Part shown: positions 36,733 through 50,390 of the stretch, piece by piece
How positions within the stretch are numbered: position 1 is the first letter of the stretch
How the letters are laid out: each line of letters begins with the position of its first letter
The notes under the pieces: generated by a model
Databases searched by the model: none
Told to the model about the DNA's origin: nothing
The model's input: only the letters and a program-made list of their open reading frames with translations
Position numbers and translations under genes: made by a program
Assembly (NCBI GenBank): GCA_022578965.1
Contig: MU400676.1
Span: 1 to 64,000 of the forward strand
Length of the DNA: 64,000 nucleotides
Reading direction: 5' to 3'
From: Xylaria sp. FL1777
Taxonomy: Eukaryota > Ascomycota > Sordariomycetes > Xylariales > Xylariaceae

Positions 36733-36905
36733 GTTATTAAAGCTTATGCTATATTTAAAACTAATGTTATATTTTTTATTTTAAAAATTTATAAGCTATA
36801 ATAAAAATTTTAGTTATGCTAATTATTAAAACTTATGCTTTATTTAAAACTAATGCTACTTTTTTTGCTTTAAAGATATAAAAACTGCAATAAAACAACA
36901 TAAAG
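36733..36905. repeat. 93-bp direct duplication
   Basis: attaaagcttatgctatatt with aaaactaatg near 36,735 recurs as attaaaacttatgctttatt with aaaactaatg near 36,828. Confidence 0.7.
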
Positions 36906-37670
36906 CAAATTAAAAATAAAAGCATTTTAAATTAACAATAGAAATTTTGCTACTATTAGTTTATATTTAATGCAATTTTGCTTTAAAAATTAATAAGTAG
37001 CTTTTTAATAATACTTATTTATATTTTAATAAGTTAAACATTAATGCAAAAATAACGCTATATATAAAACTTATTATAAAAGTTTACTTTTTTAATACTA
37101 CTTTAATAAAAACTTTAAAAGTATTGCATTTTTACTTTTTAAACTTTTATATTGTTTATATATTTTTTAAAACAATTATTTATATTTATAAAACTTATTA
37201 TTAAACATTTAAATAAAACTAAATATATTAATTATATTTTTAGTTTATTTATTATTTATTTATAGCTAATCTTTTTATATAAGCTTAAATAGCTATATTA
37301 ATTATTGCTTATTTTTATATACTTAAATATATTTTTATTTTTGCTTTTTTTTTTTTTTTAGCTATTATATATACATTTTATTTACTTTTAAATACTTTTA
37401 TTTTATATGCTTAAAGAAAAAACCGCAATAGTTTTGTTTTAATCTTTGCGTTTATATATAATTTTTAAAAAGCTATGCATTAGCAGTAAAAACGAGCTTT
37501 TTTTGCAGCAGTTATTGCTTTAGCTATTATATTTATATAATTTGCTATTATTTTAAGATTATATAAAAATAGTTAGCTATGCATAAAAAATTAGTACTAT
37601 TAATATATAAAGCTTGCAATACTTTAGCTATAGCTTTTTTTGCTACTTTTAAACGTTATTATAATATATA
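36906..37670. other. Degenerate AT-rich sequence
   Basis: Nothing was recognised. Confidence 0.4.
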
Positions 37671-37990
37671 CTTTTTTATAAAAATTATACATTAAAATAC
37701 TTTTTTTTTTAAAGCTTTAAAATTATAAGCTAAGTAATAATATAATGTATGCTTTTTTATAAAAAATATACATTAAAATACCTTTTTTTTTAAAGCTGTA
37801 AAACTATAAGCTAAGCAATACTATAATATATGTTTTTATATAAAAGTTATATATTAAAATACTTTTTTTTTTAAAGCTTTAAAATTATAAGCTAAGCAAT
37901 AATATAATGCATGCTTTTTTATAAAGATTATATATTAAAATACCTTTTTTTTTAAAGCTTTAAAACTATAAGCTAAGTAATAGCGTTACT
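37671..37990. repeat. 81-bp tandem array, 4 units
   Basis: The word aaagct(t/g)taaaa starts at 37,711, 37,792, 37,873 and 37,954, exactly 81 bp apart. Each unit has tttttata, attaaaatac, a T-run, then aaagc and ataagctaag. Confidence 0.95.
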
Positions 37991-38664
37991 TTTATGCTTA
38001 TTTATTTAACTTTTAAATATAATATAAACATGTTTATTATTAAAAAGCATATTATTTTAAGTAAACTTATTAATAATAAACTTAAGCTAAAGCTTTTTTA
38101 TATTATAAGCTAGCTTAATTTATTTAGTATACGTATTGCTGTTTTAGCTATTAAAATACTTAATTATATATTGTTATAAACCTTAGAAAATTAAAAGTAT
38201 AAATATTCATTAAAAAAAAATAAAAAGAAAAAAAAACGTATAATAGCTAGTAAAAAAAAGTAAAAAAAAAAGCTAAAACTTATATAGCTTTTATACTAAA
38301 AATAAAAACAAAAATATTAATACTTTTTATGCTAAAGCAAAAAAAGCGCAAAAAAAATAAAATAAGCTAAAGTTAAACAAAGGTAAAACAGCTATAAAAG
38401 CAAAAGCTATTATTACAAAAATATATATGCTATATATATTTAATAAAAATAATGTTTTTAACTTTTTAATTTAGTAGCTAATAAAAATAGCAAATTTTCT
38501 AAAAGCATTATTTAATTAAATAAATATTTTTAACTTTGCTAAGTTAAAAACTTTAATAACTTATTTAAATTGTTTATATATATATAAATGCTTTTTAATG
38601 CTTTTTAATATTAATAAATTACGCTTAAAATAATATTTATTAATAAAAAGTATTTATAGTGCTA

Positions 38665-41105
38665 CTATATAAAGCATAGTTATTAGCATATATTTGCTTT
38701 AAAAAAAATAACTAAGCTAATATTGCAGCGCTTTTTCTTTGTATAGTTATTAATACTTACTTTAAATAAAACAATAAAGTTAATGCTATAGCGCTTTGTT
38801 TTTGCAAAAAAGTTTTGCAAAAACTACGCTTATAATTATTTATTAATAAATAAACTGTTAAGCTTTTATTTAACTAAAATAAGGAATTTTTTAATATGCT
38901 TATAAGCTAGTATACTATATATTTGCAATAAAAAAAACAATAAGCTTAACGTTATAGCGCTTTTTTTTTATAAAAAAGTTCTATAAAAACTACGCTTATA
39001 ACTATTTATTAATAAATAAACTTTTAAGCTTTTATTTAACTAAAATAAAGAATTTTTTAATATATTTATAAGTTAATATATTATATGCTTGCAGTAAAAA
39101 AAACAACAAAGCTAATAATATAGCCCTTTTTTTTTATATAGTTATTAGTATATACTTGCTATAAAAAACACAATAAAACTAATGCTATAGCATAATTACT
39201 AATATATACTTGCTTTAAAAAAAATAACAAAGCTAATATTATAGCACTTTTTTTTTGCAGAAAAGTTTTATAAAAACTATGCTTATAACTATTTACTAAT
39301 AAACAAACTTTTAAGCTTTTATTTAACTAAAATAAAGAATTTTTTAATACGTTTATAAGCTAATATACTATATGCTTGCAGTAAAAAAAACAACAAAGCT
39401 AACGTTATAGCGCTTTTTTTTTGCATAATTACTAGCATATATTTGTTATAAAAAAAACAATAAAACTAATGCTATAGCGCTCTTTTTTTGCAAAAAAGTT
39501 TTGCAAAAATTACACTTGTAACTATTTACTAATAAATAAACTTTTAAGCTTTTATTTAATTAAAATAAAGAATTCTTTAATATGCTTATAAGCTAATATA
39601 TTATATACTTGCGGTAAAAAAAACAATAAAGCTAACGCTGCAGCGCTTTTTCTTTATATAGTTATTAATATATACTTGCTATAAAAAAAACAACAAGCTT
39701 AATACTGCAGCACTTTTTCTTTATAAAAAAGTTTTACAAAAACTATGCTTATAACTATTTACTAATAAATAAACTTTTAAGCTTTTATTTAACTAAAATA
39801 AAATTCTTTTTAATACGTTTATAAGTTAATATATTGCATGCTTATAACAAAAAAAATAATAAAGCTAATGTTATAGCGCTTTTTTTTTGCGTAGTTGCTA
39901 ATATATATTTGCTATAAAAAAAACAATAAAGCTAATACTATAGCATAATTATTAACATATATTTGCTTTAAACAAAACAACAAAACTAACGTTATAGCGC
40001 TTTTTTTTTGCATAATTACTAGCATTTACTTTAAATAAAACAATAAGCTTAACACTATAGCGCTTTTTTTTTACAAAAAAGTGTTGCAAAAACTATACTT
40101 ATAACTATAAGCTAATATATTACATGCTTACTATAAAAAAAATAACAAAGCTAACATTATAGCATAATTGCTAGCATATATTTGCTTTAAATAAAACAAT
40201 AAAACTAACGCTATAACATTTTTTCTTTGCATAATTATTAATATTTGCTTTAAACAAAACAAAAAAGCTAATACTGCAGCGCTTTTTCTTTATAAAAAAG
40301 TTCTGCAAAAACTATACCTATAATTATAAGCTAATATACTGCATGCTTGCTATAAAAAAAACAATAAAACTAACGTTATAACATAATTATTAACATATAC
40401 TTGTTTTAAATAAAACAATAAAGCTAATGCTATAACGCTTTTTTTTTGCAAAAAAGTTCTATAAAAACTACGCTTATAACTATTTATTAATAAACAAACT
40501 TTCGGGCTTTTATTTAACTAAAATAAAAAATTCTTTAATATGTTTATAAGCTAATATATTATATGCTTATAATAAAAAAAACAATAAAGCTAATGCTATA
40601 GCGCTTTTTCTTTATGTAGTTATTAGTATATATTTGCTATAAAAAAAACAATAAAGTTAACGTTATAGCATAATTACTAATATATACTTGCTTTAAACAA
40701 AACAATAAAGCTAATGCTATAGCGCTTTTTCTTTATATAATTACTAGCACTTATTTTAAATAAAACAACAAGCTTAATACTATAGCGCTTTTTTTTTGCA
40801 AAATTAAAGCATAATTACTAATATATACTTGCTATAAAAAAAACAATAAGCTTAATACTATAGCATAATTACTATTATATATTTGCTATAAAAAAAACAA
40901 TAAAGCTAATGCTATAATGCTTTTTTTGTGTATAGTTATGAGTATATAACTTAAAAAAAACAACAACACTAATGTTATAGTGCTTTTTACTTATAGAAAT
41001 GTTTTATAAAAACTATACCTATAATTATTTATTAATAAACAAACTTTTAAGCTTTTATTTAACTAAAATAAGCAATTCTTTAATATGTTTATAAGCTAAT
41101 ATATT
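38665..41105. repeat. Higher-order satellite, A (166 bp) and B (54-70 bp) units
   Basis: A units run from tatagcgc through a T-run, caaaaaagttttgcaaaaac, cttttatttaactaaaat and ttataagctaatata to an A-rich ac(a)ataaagctaa tail. The starts 38,791, 38,957 and 39,123 are exactly 166 apart. B units (for example 39,123-39,190 and 39,190-39,244) keep only the gcataattactaatatatac block and the shared tail. The cttttatttaactaaaat block occurs seven times, and A and B units mix irregularly up to 41,105. It is the largest array in the window, lies inside LINE copy 1, and codes for nothing I can see. Confidence 0.93.
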
Positions 41106-42119
41106 ATACTTAAGTATTTTTTTAATTAAAACGTTTTATAGTTTAAAAAATATAAAATTCTTTTAAACTAAAAGCGTTTAATTTAAATTGCGTTATATTT
41201 AAAAAAAGCGCTTTTATTATTTCTGTTATAAACTAACAGCAAAAAAATAATAATAATTTGCTTGCTTTAGTTATAGTTTGCTTAATATTAATTAGCATTA
41301 TATAAAGTAGCTATAATTGTAATTCTTTTTATAATATTAATAATATGCTTTTTTAAGCTAAAAATAGCAAAAAGTTCTTAAAGAATGCTTTATAATAATA
41401 AATATTAAATTAGTATAGTAATAATTTATAAAACAACGCTTAAAAAAACTATAAAAAAAAAACACTAAGCACTACTTTTATAGTTTTTAAAAGTAACTAA
41501 AACAAAAAAAAAAGCTAAATAAGCATACTGCAAGTTTTAAAGCCAAAAAACAAAAGTAACGTAGCAAACACTTAAAAAAAAAAAAAAGCTTTTAGTTATA
41601 AAATAAAACAAGCATAAAAGCATAGCTAAAAATAAACATTTATAAAAACATTTAAAAACTTTAAATTGCTATAAAGCTTAATTAAATAAGCTAAGTTAGC
41701 TTATAAGCTAGCTTTAAAAATTATAGTAATTTTACTGCTAAAACAAATAAAAAACAAGCTTTTTTTTGCTAATACTTTTAAGGAAAAAAAAATTAAAAAT
41801 ACAAATGTTTTTTAAAAAAAAATAAAAAGAAAAAAAAAACATATAATAGCTAATAAAAAAAAACAAAAAAAAAAAGCTAAAGCTTATATAGCTTTTATAC
41901 TAAAAATAAAAATAAAAACATTAATATTTCTTATATTAAAGAAAAAAAGGCATAAATAACTAAGTAAAACAAAAAAGCTTAGTTATTAGTTTATATAATA
42001 AGCAAGCTTTAATAAAAACAAGTTAACTAATGTTTTTTTACTGCTTACTAAAATAAATAAGCTATTATTATTAACTTTTAAAAAAAAGTTAATATAAGCT
42101 TTAATAAATTTAAATAATT

Positions 42120-42620
42120 TAAAAAAAACTAATATAAATTAAGTTATTAATATAATTAAACAGTTTTTAAATAGCAGTAAATATAATAGCAATTTTTAAA
42201 TTGCTAAAAACTTAAGTAAGCTAAATAAAAGTATTGCTAATTTGCTTATAGCAGCTTAAAATAAATGTTTTAAATATATAACTAAAGCTTTTAAAACAAT
42301 TAAAATAAAACATTTAAAAACTAAAATAAAAGTTTTTTTTATTAATTTATACTTTAATAGTAAAATAACTGCTTGTAAACATTATATAAAAAGCTTAGCT
42401 TTAAAAAAGTTAATTTAATAAATAATAATAAAAATTAAAACTTTTATTTAAAACATAAAAGCTTAACAAGCTAAAAACTAACTTAGGAGCAAACTTATAA
42501 GTAATAAAAAAAGTATAGCTAAAAAAGATTTAACGCTAAAACTAAGCTTTTAGCTAAAGAAATAGTTAAAAAAAAAAAAACCTAAAATTACGCTTAAAAA
42601 AAATAAATAAACATATAAAT
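42120..42620 (+). pseudogene. LINE copy 1 ORF2, reverse-transcriptase C-terminal part
   Basis: Codons starting at 42,122 and every 3 bases after read KNLSKLNKSIANLL, then a stop at a Gln position, NKCFKYITKAFKTI and INLYFNSKITA. This matches the post-catalytic segment of fungal Tad-like LINE reverse transcriptases, where an IQNKCLR-ITGAFK stretch and a DLYL stretch are typical. Glycine and glutamate codons now read Lys, Ser or Asn, as G-to-A change predicts. The catalytic motif itself is missing from this copy. It agrees with copy 2 (57,540-57,700) residue by residue apart from transitions. Confidence 0.85.
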
Positions 42621-43023
42621 TTAAACTAAAATAAGCAATAATTACTTAGCTATAGTTAAATAAAAGCTTAGCAAAAATAAAGCTTTTAAAAAGTATAATA
42701 AGCTACTAAAACATAAAGCAGCTATAATAATATAAATATATATTAAAAAAATAAGTTTAAAAGTATTTTTATATAAAAAAAAAATCTTAAGCAAAAAGTT
42801 TAAAAGCTTTATAAAAAAAACTTTTTTTGCTTTTTAATTAGTAAGCTAGCTTAATGAAGTTTAAAAGTTGTTATATTGTTAAACTAAGTTTTTAAGACAA
42901 AGTTTATTAAACTATAATTATATTAGGCTAGTTATTTTACTAGCAAAGGCGTTTTAAGCAAAGCGTTTTTAAAAAAACGTTTTAAAGAAGCCTTTCTATA
43001 AAAGACTTCCATAAAAAGCCTTT

Positions 43024-43500
43024 TATTTGCTCTTTTTTAATAAAAACCAACGTTTTTATTAGTACTGTTTTAGCGCTTATATTAACGTTTTAGTAAACAA
43101 TAGTTCTTTTTCTAAGAAAAAATCATATAATACAACGCTATAATTTCATAATATCATTTTATTAATAATTCTGCTAAAATAATTTCACTGGACTAATTTC
43201 ATTAAAACAATTTTACTAGAATAACTTTGCTAAAATGTTATTTTTACTAAAATAATTCTGCTAGGATATTATTACATAAACAATTTTACTAAATGTTATT
43301 TTTACATTAAATGTTATTTTTAAAAAACTTTTTATAAAAAGCTTTCCTTTAAAATCTACCTTTAAGAAAACATTAATAATAAAGTATTGTTTTAAAAAAT
43401 AACCTATTTTATATACAAAACTTTTGCTAGCTTATAAAGCCTATTAATTTATATAATAGCTGTTTTAGCGCTTATATTAACGTTTTAATAAACAATAATC
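43024..43500. repeat. Less-mutated block with short degenerate repeats
   Basis: At 43,150-43,320 units of about 15-17 bp of the form (c/t)taaaataatttcact recur roughly ten times with heavy variation. TC and GA words are kept. A 45-bp block, gttttagcgcttatattaac plus flank, occurs at about 43,066 and 43,464. Confidence 0.65.
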
Positions 43501-45345
43501 CTTTTAAGAAAACTTAACGCTTTTGCAAAGTTTTAATATTTTAACTAAATTGCTTAAAAACGTTAACAAAAATATATTAAAAACAAAGTAGCATTTTAAA
43601 AAACATGTTTTTTAAAGTAAATAAGTTATATTAAAGTATTATAATAGTTAATTGCTAAAAAGATATTTTAATTTGTATATGTTTAATGCTTGCTAGCAAA
43701 ATATTGTTAAAACTGCTTTAATAATATAAGCTAGCAGCAAAAATTGTATTATTAAAAATATAGCGCTTATATTTATATAAAATAACAAAAGTATTAAAAA
43801 TTATAGTTAAATCTTTGTAAAATAACAAAGTTTTAGCAGCTATTATAACAAAACTTTGTTTTTTTTTATAAAATGCGTTATAGATTTTTTTGTTAATAAT
43901 ACTACTGCTTAATGCTTTTTAAATTACATAATAAACTTTATTATTTAAATCTTTTCTAAAGTTAGCTAATTTAACCTTATTAGTTATTATTAAGCTTTAA
44001 ATAGTAATAAAACTATTTATAAAGTTTATAGCAGTAATATTAACTAAAAGCTTTTAGTTAATTTTAGTTGCTAATATAGCATTTATTTTTTTATTATTAG
44101 TAGTATTTTTATGTAAAGCTTATTGCTTTATATAGCTAACGTAAACTGTTTTAAAAAAAAACAATTTTATGTTTAGCTTATATTATTTAATATAAAATAA
44201 AAGTTATTAAAACTAAATTAATTTTGCTAGTTTTAAGCTAATAAGCTAGTTTTTAGTATATTTAGCTTTATATTATATATATAATTAATTTATAGCTTAC
44301 ATTAAAGTTTGCTTTTATAAAGCTAATAATATTTTTAGCTTGCAAAAAAATATTTTTAGCAGTTCATTTTTGTTTAAATAAAGCAATCGGCCTTAATAAC
44401 GCCTTAGCAAAAGCGTTTTAAAAAGTTTATAAAGTTTACAACTAATTAAAATCATAAATATATGCTACATTAGCACTACTTATAAAATTAACAGTATTAT
44501 TTTTATTAGATTTTTTTTAATCGTAGTTTTTATTGTTTTTATTAGAAAAAATTATTTAAGCTTTAACTTTAGGAACATTTTTAGCTTTAATACGCTTTAA
44601 GTTCTTGCAATATTATTAGTACTAATAATTAGATATTTTAATATTTTTTGTTATTACTGCTAAAAATATAAAGCTAGTTTGCATAAAAAAAGCTTTAATA
44701 AGGTTAAAAAAAGTACTAAAACTTTAAATAGCGCTTTTAAAAATACGTAAAGCTTTAATCTGCTTAAAAATTAACAAGTTTTTATATTATAAAGTATATT
44801 TATAGTTATTATAAGTATGCTGCTTAATAATCTCTTTAAAATGCTTTTTAATAATAGCGTATACCTTAAACTTAAATAGCTATTTATTTAGCGCAATTAT
44901 AACTAAATACTAAATAACTACTTTAAAAAACAATTTTACTTGCATTAAATATTGCTTTAATACTTATTGCTAATACTATTATAGCATAATAGCTAAACAA
45001 ATAAGCTTAACGTTATTAGTTTTAGTAATACAATTAGTTTAATAATTTTGTTCTTTTGTTTTTGTGTTAAAAGCAAAGCTTTTAAAATCTTTAGTTGCTT
45101 TTAGGATTTTTTCGTATTAGTTATAAGCTTTAGCTTTATAAGCTACTAAAACAAAAGCTTAATGCTTAAAAACAATATATTATAAATTACTTCTATAATT
45201 AAAAGTTAGCTTAAAAACGCCTTTTTTAATAAATGTATCGATTTAATTATTAAATAACGCTAGATTTATATAAACAATAGTTTTTTAGTCTTAAGCTAAT
45301 ACGATTGCATGCAAAAAATGCAGAAATTAATAAAAGAAAACTAAT
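43501..45345. other. Degenerate AT-rich sequence
   Basis: Nothing was recognised. Confidence 0.4.
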
Positions 45346-45347
45346 TA

Positions 45348-45435
45348 TATAAAGAATATAAACATATAAAAGATATAAACGTGCGAAAAATATAAGCATA
45401 CAAAAGATATAAGCATGCAAAAAATATAAAAATCA
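45348..45435. repeat. 17/18-bp minisatellite, about 5 copies
   Basis: Variants of aaaagatataa(a/g)catac repeat in a row, including aaaaatataagcatac and aaaagatataagcatgc. Confidence 0.85.
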
Positions 45436-45497
45436 GTAAAAAAAAAATAGACAAAAAAACTACATAAAAAAAACGTTAAGCATTATTACATATAAAA

Positions 45498-45662
45498 AAA
45501 ATTAATAATATAAAACGGTTTTTTTAAAATATAAACATATGTAAAGTTAAAATAGCAAAGCAAAAAAATTAGTATTAACTAATTAATAGTATAAAACGCC
45601 TTTTTTAAAATATTAATATATATATAGTTAAAATAGCAAAGCAAAAAAATTAATATTAACTT
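45498..45662. repeat. 80-bp tandem duplication
   Basis: aattaata(a/g)tataaaacg, a T-run, aaaata, then gttaaaatagcaaagc and aaaaaatta occur twice, near 45,500 and 45,580. Confidence 0.85.
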
Positions 45663-48600
45663 AAAAATATAACGTTTGCGCTAATATACTAAATATTTAA
45701 ATAAATAGTTATTTTAAATAATAGCATAATAAGTTTATTATAATATTAGTTTTAAAAATTATATTTTTAATCTTTTAGTTCTATAGTAATTCTTTTAGTA
45801 CTTTTAGCTTATATTAACTATTTGTACTTTTTAAATTTTTTTTATTTTTAAATTATTTAAAGTTAATAAATGCTTTTTATTATACTTCTTTACTAATTTT
45901 GCTGCATTTTTTATTCGTAATATACATAAATACTATTTGTTATATTAACTTTTATAGCTTTTTTAATGCATAAAATACTTAAGCTATAGTTTTTTTTTAT
46001 ATATAAAACGCATTAAACTAAAAAACTCTCGATTTTATAAAAAATATAATTATTAATGTTACCTTTTACTAAAATACGTTTTAAATGCTTAAACCTTTTA
46101 TTAAAAAAATCTCGTTTTTTAAAAGCTAAAAATAAATAAGCAACTAAAACTATTTAGTACACTTTTTAATATTTAAAAAAATTTAGTTCGTAAGCAAATT
46201 TGCTAATATAATAAAATATTATAAATAGTTTTATTTGTTAAATAAACTACTTTTTTAGTAGTTTTTTAAGCAAATAATATTTTTTATGTAATTTTAAATA
46301 AACTTTGTTTTTTGCTTTTAATTAAACTAGATTATGCTAACTATTATAGCATATTTTTGCGTTAGCTGCAGTAAAATTAATTGCTGTTTTTGCATTTTTT
46401 TAATGCATTTATTGCTATAATTTAAAATTAAAAGCTTTAAAAACTACTTTTATAACTAATAAAGTAGTTTTAAGCTTAAAGCTAAAAATAACTTTATTAA
46501 AACTTTGTTTTAAAACTAATAATATTGCATTATTAAAATTATACTATAATGCTAAAATAATATTAAGCTATAAAACGTTTTTGCACGTATAAATATAATA
46601 ATAAATAGCTATTTTTATCTTTTAGTTTTGTTTTTTGCTTTAGCTATCCGTTTAAAAATAGTAGCTTATTATAACACTAAATGGAGTTCTTATTTAAATT
46701 TATAGTGTTTGCTAAAACTTAAACATAAACTTGCAATCTTTATTAAAAATAATCTTTTAAAGCATGCTTTAATTGCATAAAAAAAAACCTTAAGCATAAT
46801 TATTGCTTATTTTATAGCTATATATTAAATATAGCTAAGTATTAATAAGCATTTTTTAAAAAATTTACAAGTTATAATAAAAAAGCAATTATAATAATTA
46901 TAACTTAGTATAGCTTAAAAAATGTTTGCTAAAAATACTTTTAGAAAACTTACAATAAAGTTTATTATTAATATATAAAAAAATATAGCAAGTTTATAAA
47001 TAAGCTTAACTTCTTTTAACGCTTTATAATAGTTAATTATATATTTAAAGCAAGCTAAGTAATGCTATTTATAATTATAAATTTATTTAAATATATTATA
47101 AATTATAAAATTTTATAGCTTATAAAATATTTTTTTAGGTTTAAAATAATGTTTATTATTATAAGCTATATAAAAAAAGTTTTAATAATAAGCAGCTAAA
47201 ATATAAAAGCATTATAAGCTATTTTAATAAATAATATAAAAAAGCTTATTATTAAAACAATAAAAAAATAAAATTAATAGCTTATGTTTAACTTTTAGGT
47301 TTTTTATGTTTTTTTGCTGTTTTTATAATGTTTTAAAAATATTAATAAAACAAAAGTTATTTAAATATTTTTATGTTAGCTTTATATGCTATTTAGCGTT
47401 AATAATAACTTTTGTTTTAATAAAGTAGCTAAAATTGTTAATAATATTTTTAAGCTGTTTGCTAGTTTTATTAAACGTAACAGCAAAGTTCTAAAGATTT
47501 AAAATAATTAAAAGCTAGCTAAAAGCATTTAGCACTAAATTAATACAACTAAATATATATTATACATTTAATTAAAACTGCAACGAATAAATAAAAGCTA
47601 TTATAAGTTTAATATTAAGCTTTATAATATTTATAAATTATAGATTAGTTTAATTAATAATTTTTTAAGTAGCTTTATAGTCCGTTAAAACTACTATTAA
47701 AAAAGTACAAAACTAAAGTTATATTTATAATTAATAATATAACTATATAAAGCTAAACATTTTTAACTTAGTTGCGCTATATTTGCTTTTGTTTTATATT
47801 AAAACTTTACTAAAAAACATTATTAAGTAAATAAAGTTAACGAAAATATATTAACTATTTTATTTACTATTAAAGTAAAAAACTATAATTTTATACTTAT
47901 GTTTGCAAAAAGCGTTTATTTTAAAAAAAAAATACAAAAATAATTTTAGTAAACTAAATAACTTGTTTTTATAAGCTACATTTATAATATATAAAAACTT
48001 TTCTCTTTTTTTAAAGTAAAATTAAACTAAACTTTTAATATTTATTATTACTGCATAGTTATTATTAATAGTATAGCTTTTAAATTATAATTGTTTGCTA
48101 GAAATTTAGTTTTATGTACTTATAAAAGCGCTAGCTTTTATTAACACTATAAAATAAATTTTCTAAAAAAACTAACCATACTAATATATATCTTTAATGT
48201 AGCTAAAATACGTAATAAAACTATTTTTTGTATAATAAAAACTTAATCTTTTATTATTACTATTTTAAAACTATTTATAAAAAAACTAAGTAAGCAAACA
48301 AAAAAATAAGCTATAAAAGATTTTGCAGGTTTAAAGCCTAAGTTAATACTTTTAAAAAGATCTAAAACAGCAAAAATATAATTAAAATGCTTAAAAGCTA
48401 TCTTTAAATATATAACAATATTATTAATATAAGCTATATAGTATTACATATATAAAGCTAGTTTATTATTTATAAACTATTAAGCAAAATTAAAGCTATT
48501 TTAAAACTTTATTAAAGCTATAATAAATACTTTTAGTTTTTGCAAAAAAACTATTATTATATAGTTATAATAACTAAGCTAAACTAGCAACTAATAAAAA

Positions 48601-50390
48601 AACTTCAAATAATTTATAATAGTAATATAAGTATAACTTTATAGCTTTGCAATAATAACTTTTTAAATAAATAAAAAGTAAACATTAAAAATAACAATAT
48701 AATTTAAAGCGTAAAAATTAATTATTATACAACTTTTTTTAACTTTGTTTATAATTCTTTAAGTAATAAAAACTAAGCAACTAAAAAAAATAAAATGCTT
48801 TATAAAGTATAATTTACTTTTAAAATATATTTTATTAAAAACTTTATTTATAAGCTTTTTATTTTTTAGTTTAAAAGCATATAAACGTATAGTAAATATA
48901 ATTTAATATTATGATTTTTTAATAAAGTTAACCTTTATTATGTTGTTTTTATTTATAATAATTATATTTTATGTTTATTAAATTATATAGCTTTTAAGCA
49001 GCGCTTTTAGCTTATTAGTATATTTTTAGTTTTTTATACAAATATAAATGCTGTTTTATGTTTTTATAAAAAAAACTTCTTTAAAACGTTAAGCTTTAAA
49101 TAATAGCAATGTTTTATTAGCTATTTTAAATTTCTTAAAAGTAGCCTAAATATTTTAAGCTATAGCATTTATTAATAAAAACAACGCAAAAATATCCTTT
49201 TTAATATTAAATTTGCAAGTTATTTAAAAATTATTAGTTAAGCTATTTTAATTAATAGCTATAATAATTGCTATAAAGCTAGCTTTATTTTAAATAATAT
49301 TAATATATATGTTTGCTTTATAGTTTTTAATTATGCTAAAACAAGTTTTTTGTTAAATATATATAAACTTATTAGTATAGTTAAAAAAAGAAATAGCTTT
49401 AACGTTATTAAAAACTATAGCTATAATAGTACTATTAATAGCTAGCTTAAAAATGTAATTTTTTAAGAAGCTTTTTTAATTATATAGCAAAAAATCTATA
49501 TATATTATTAATATTGCTATTATTAAATATAGCAATATAATAATATTAAACGTTACTATTGCTTATTAACTAATAAAAGTGCTTTTATAAATAATAGTAA
49601 TTAATATAATAATGTTTAAATAAGCTTTAAATGTTATTATGCTTAAAGCAAAGTTAATTATTGCGTAGTAAGTATTAAGAAATTCTGTTTTAAGAAATAA
49701 ATTAAGTTTTAGGTTATTTATAACTTATGCTATAATATTAAACTTTACGCGTTTTTTAATGCTGTTTTAGTTATAACTACAAACAAAAAAAAAAAATTCT
49801 GGTTTAATAAATAAAGTTATTATATTTTTAATGCCTTTTATAAATAAAGTTTTATTTTATAGTTAAAAAACGTAAAGTACAAAAGTTTTTAGTTATGCTT
49901 TTTTTACTATAATAGTTAAGCAGCTAATATTTATACATATAAAGGTAATTTTAAAACTATTTTAAATAATAGCTTTTAACTAAAAATAAATATAAAAAGC
50001 TAAACAGTAAACATAATGCATAGCAAAAAAGTTTAATTAAAACAAAAGAATATTAAAAACATTATTAGCTATAAATGCAGCATTATTATATAGTTTAAAT
50101 TAAGCAGTTTTTTTAAGGTTAACTTTAACTATAAAAAAAAGCATTTTATAATAGTATTTATTAATGCTATAAACAAAAAACGCAGTTTTATTAAAGAATT
50201 ATTTTTTATAGTAGCAATAAAATAACGTTGCTAATTTGTTTATAAGTGTTATATTAATAATACTTGCAAAATAAAAGTTAACTTTTTTGTTTTTATTGTT
50301 AGAATATTTAATAAAAAGCTTTTTTTTGCTATTTTTTTTAACTTTTTTAACTATAATATATTTTTAACTTATTAACTGTTTTTTGCGTTT
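45663..50390. other. Degenerate AT-rich sequence, 4.7 kb
   Basis: No repeat family was found. On the minus strand near 45,900-46,165 a frame of about 85 codons with few stops keeps words like KRDFFNKRFKHLKRIL, but no family is recognised. Confidence 0.4.

Larger units (their letters stand above)
38190..43025 (+). mobile_element. LINE copy 1, broken and interrupted by satellite
   Basis: Fragments collinear with the 53.5-58.7 kb LINE are 38,320-38,495 (like 55,735-55,910), 41,427-41,810 (like 55,915-56,270) and 42,250-42,841 (like 57,570-58,105 joined to 58,475-58,517). The 3' untranslated block P follows at 42,842-43,023. A satellite block of about 2.9 kb splits the first two fragments. The part carrying the RT catalytic core is missing between 41,810 and 42,120, and about 370 bp is missing at the C-terminus. 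A stretch at 38,190-38,345 is repeated at 41,790-41,945, exactly 3,600 bp apart. Confidence 0.85.
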
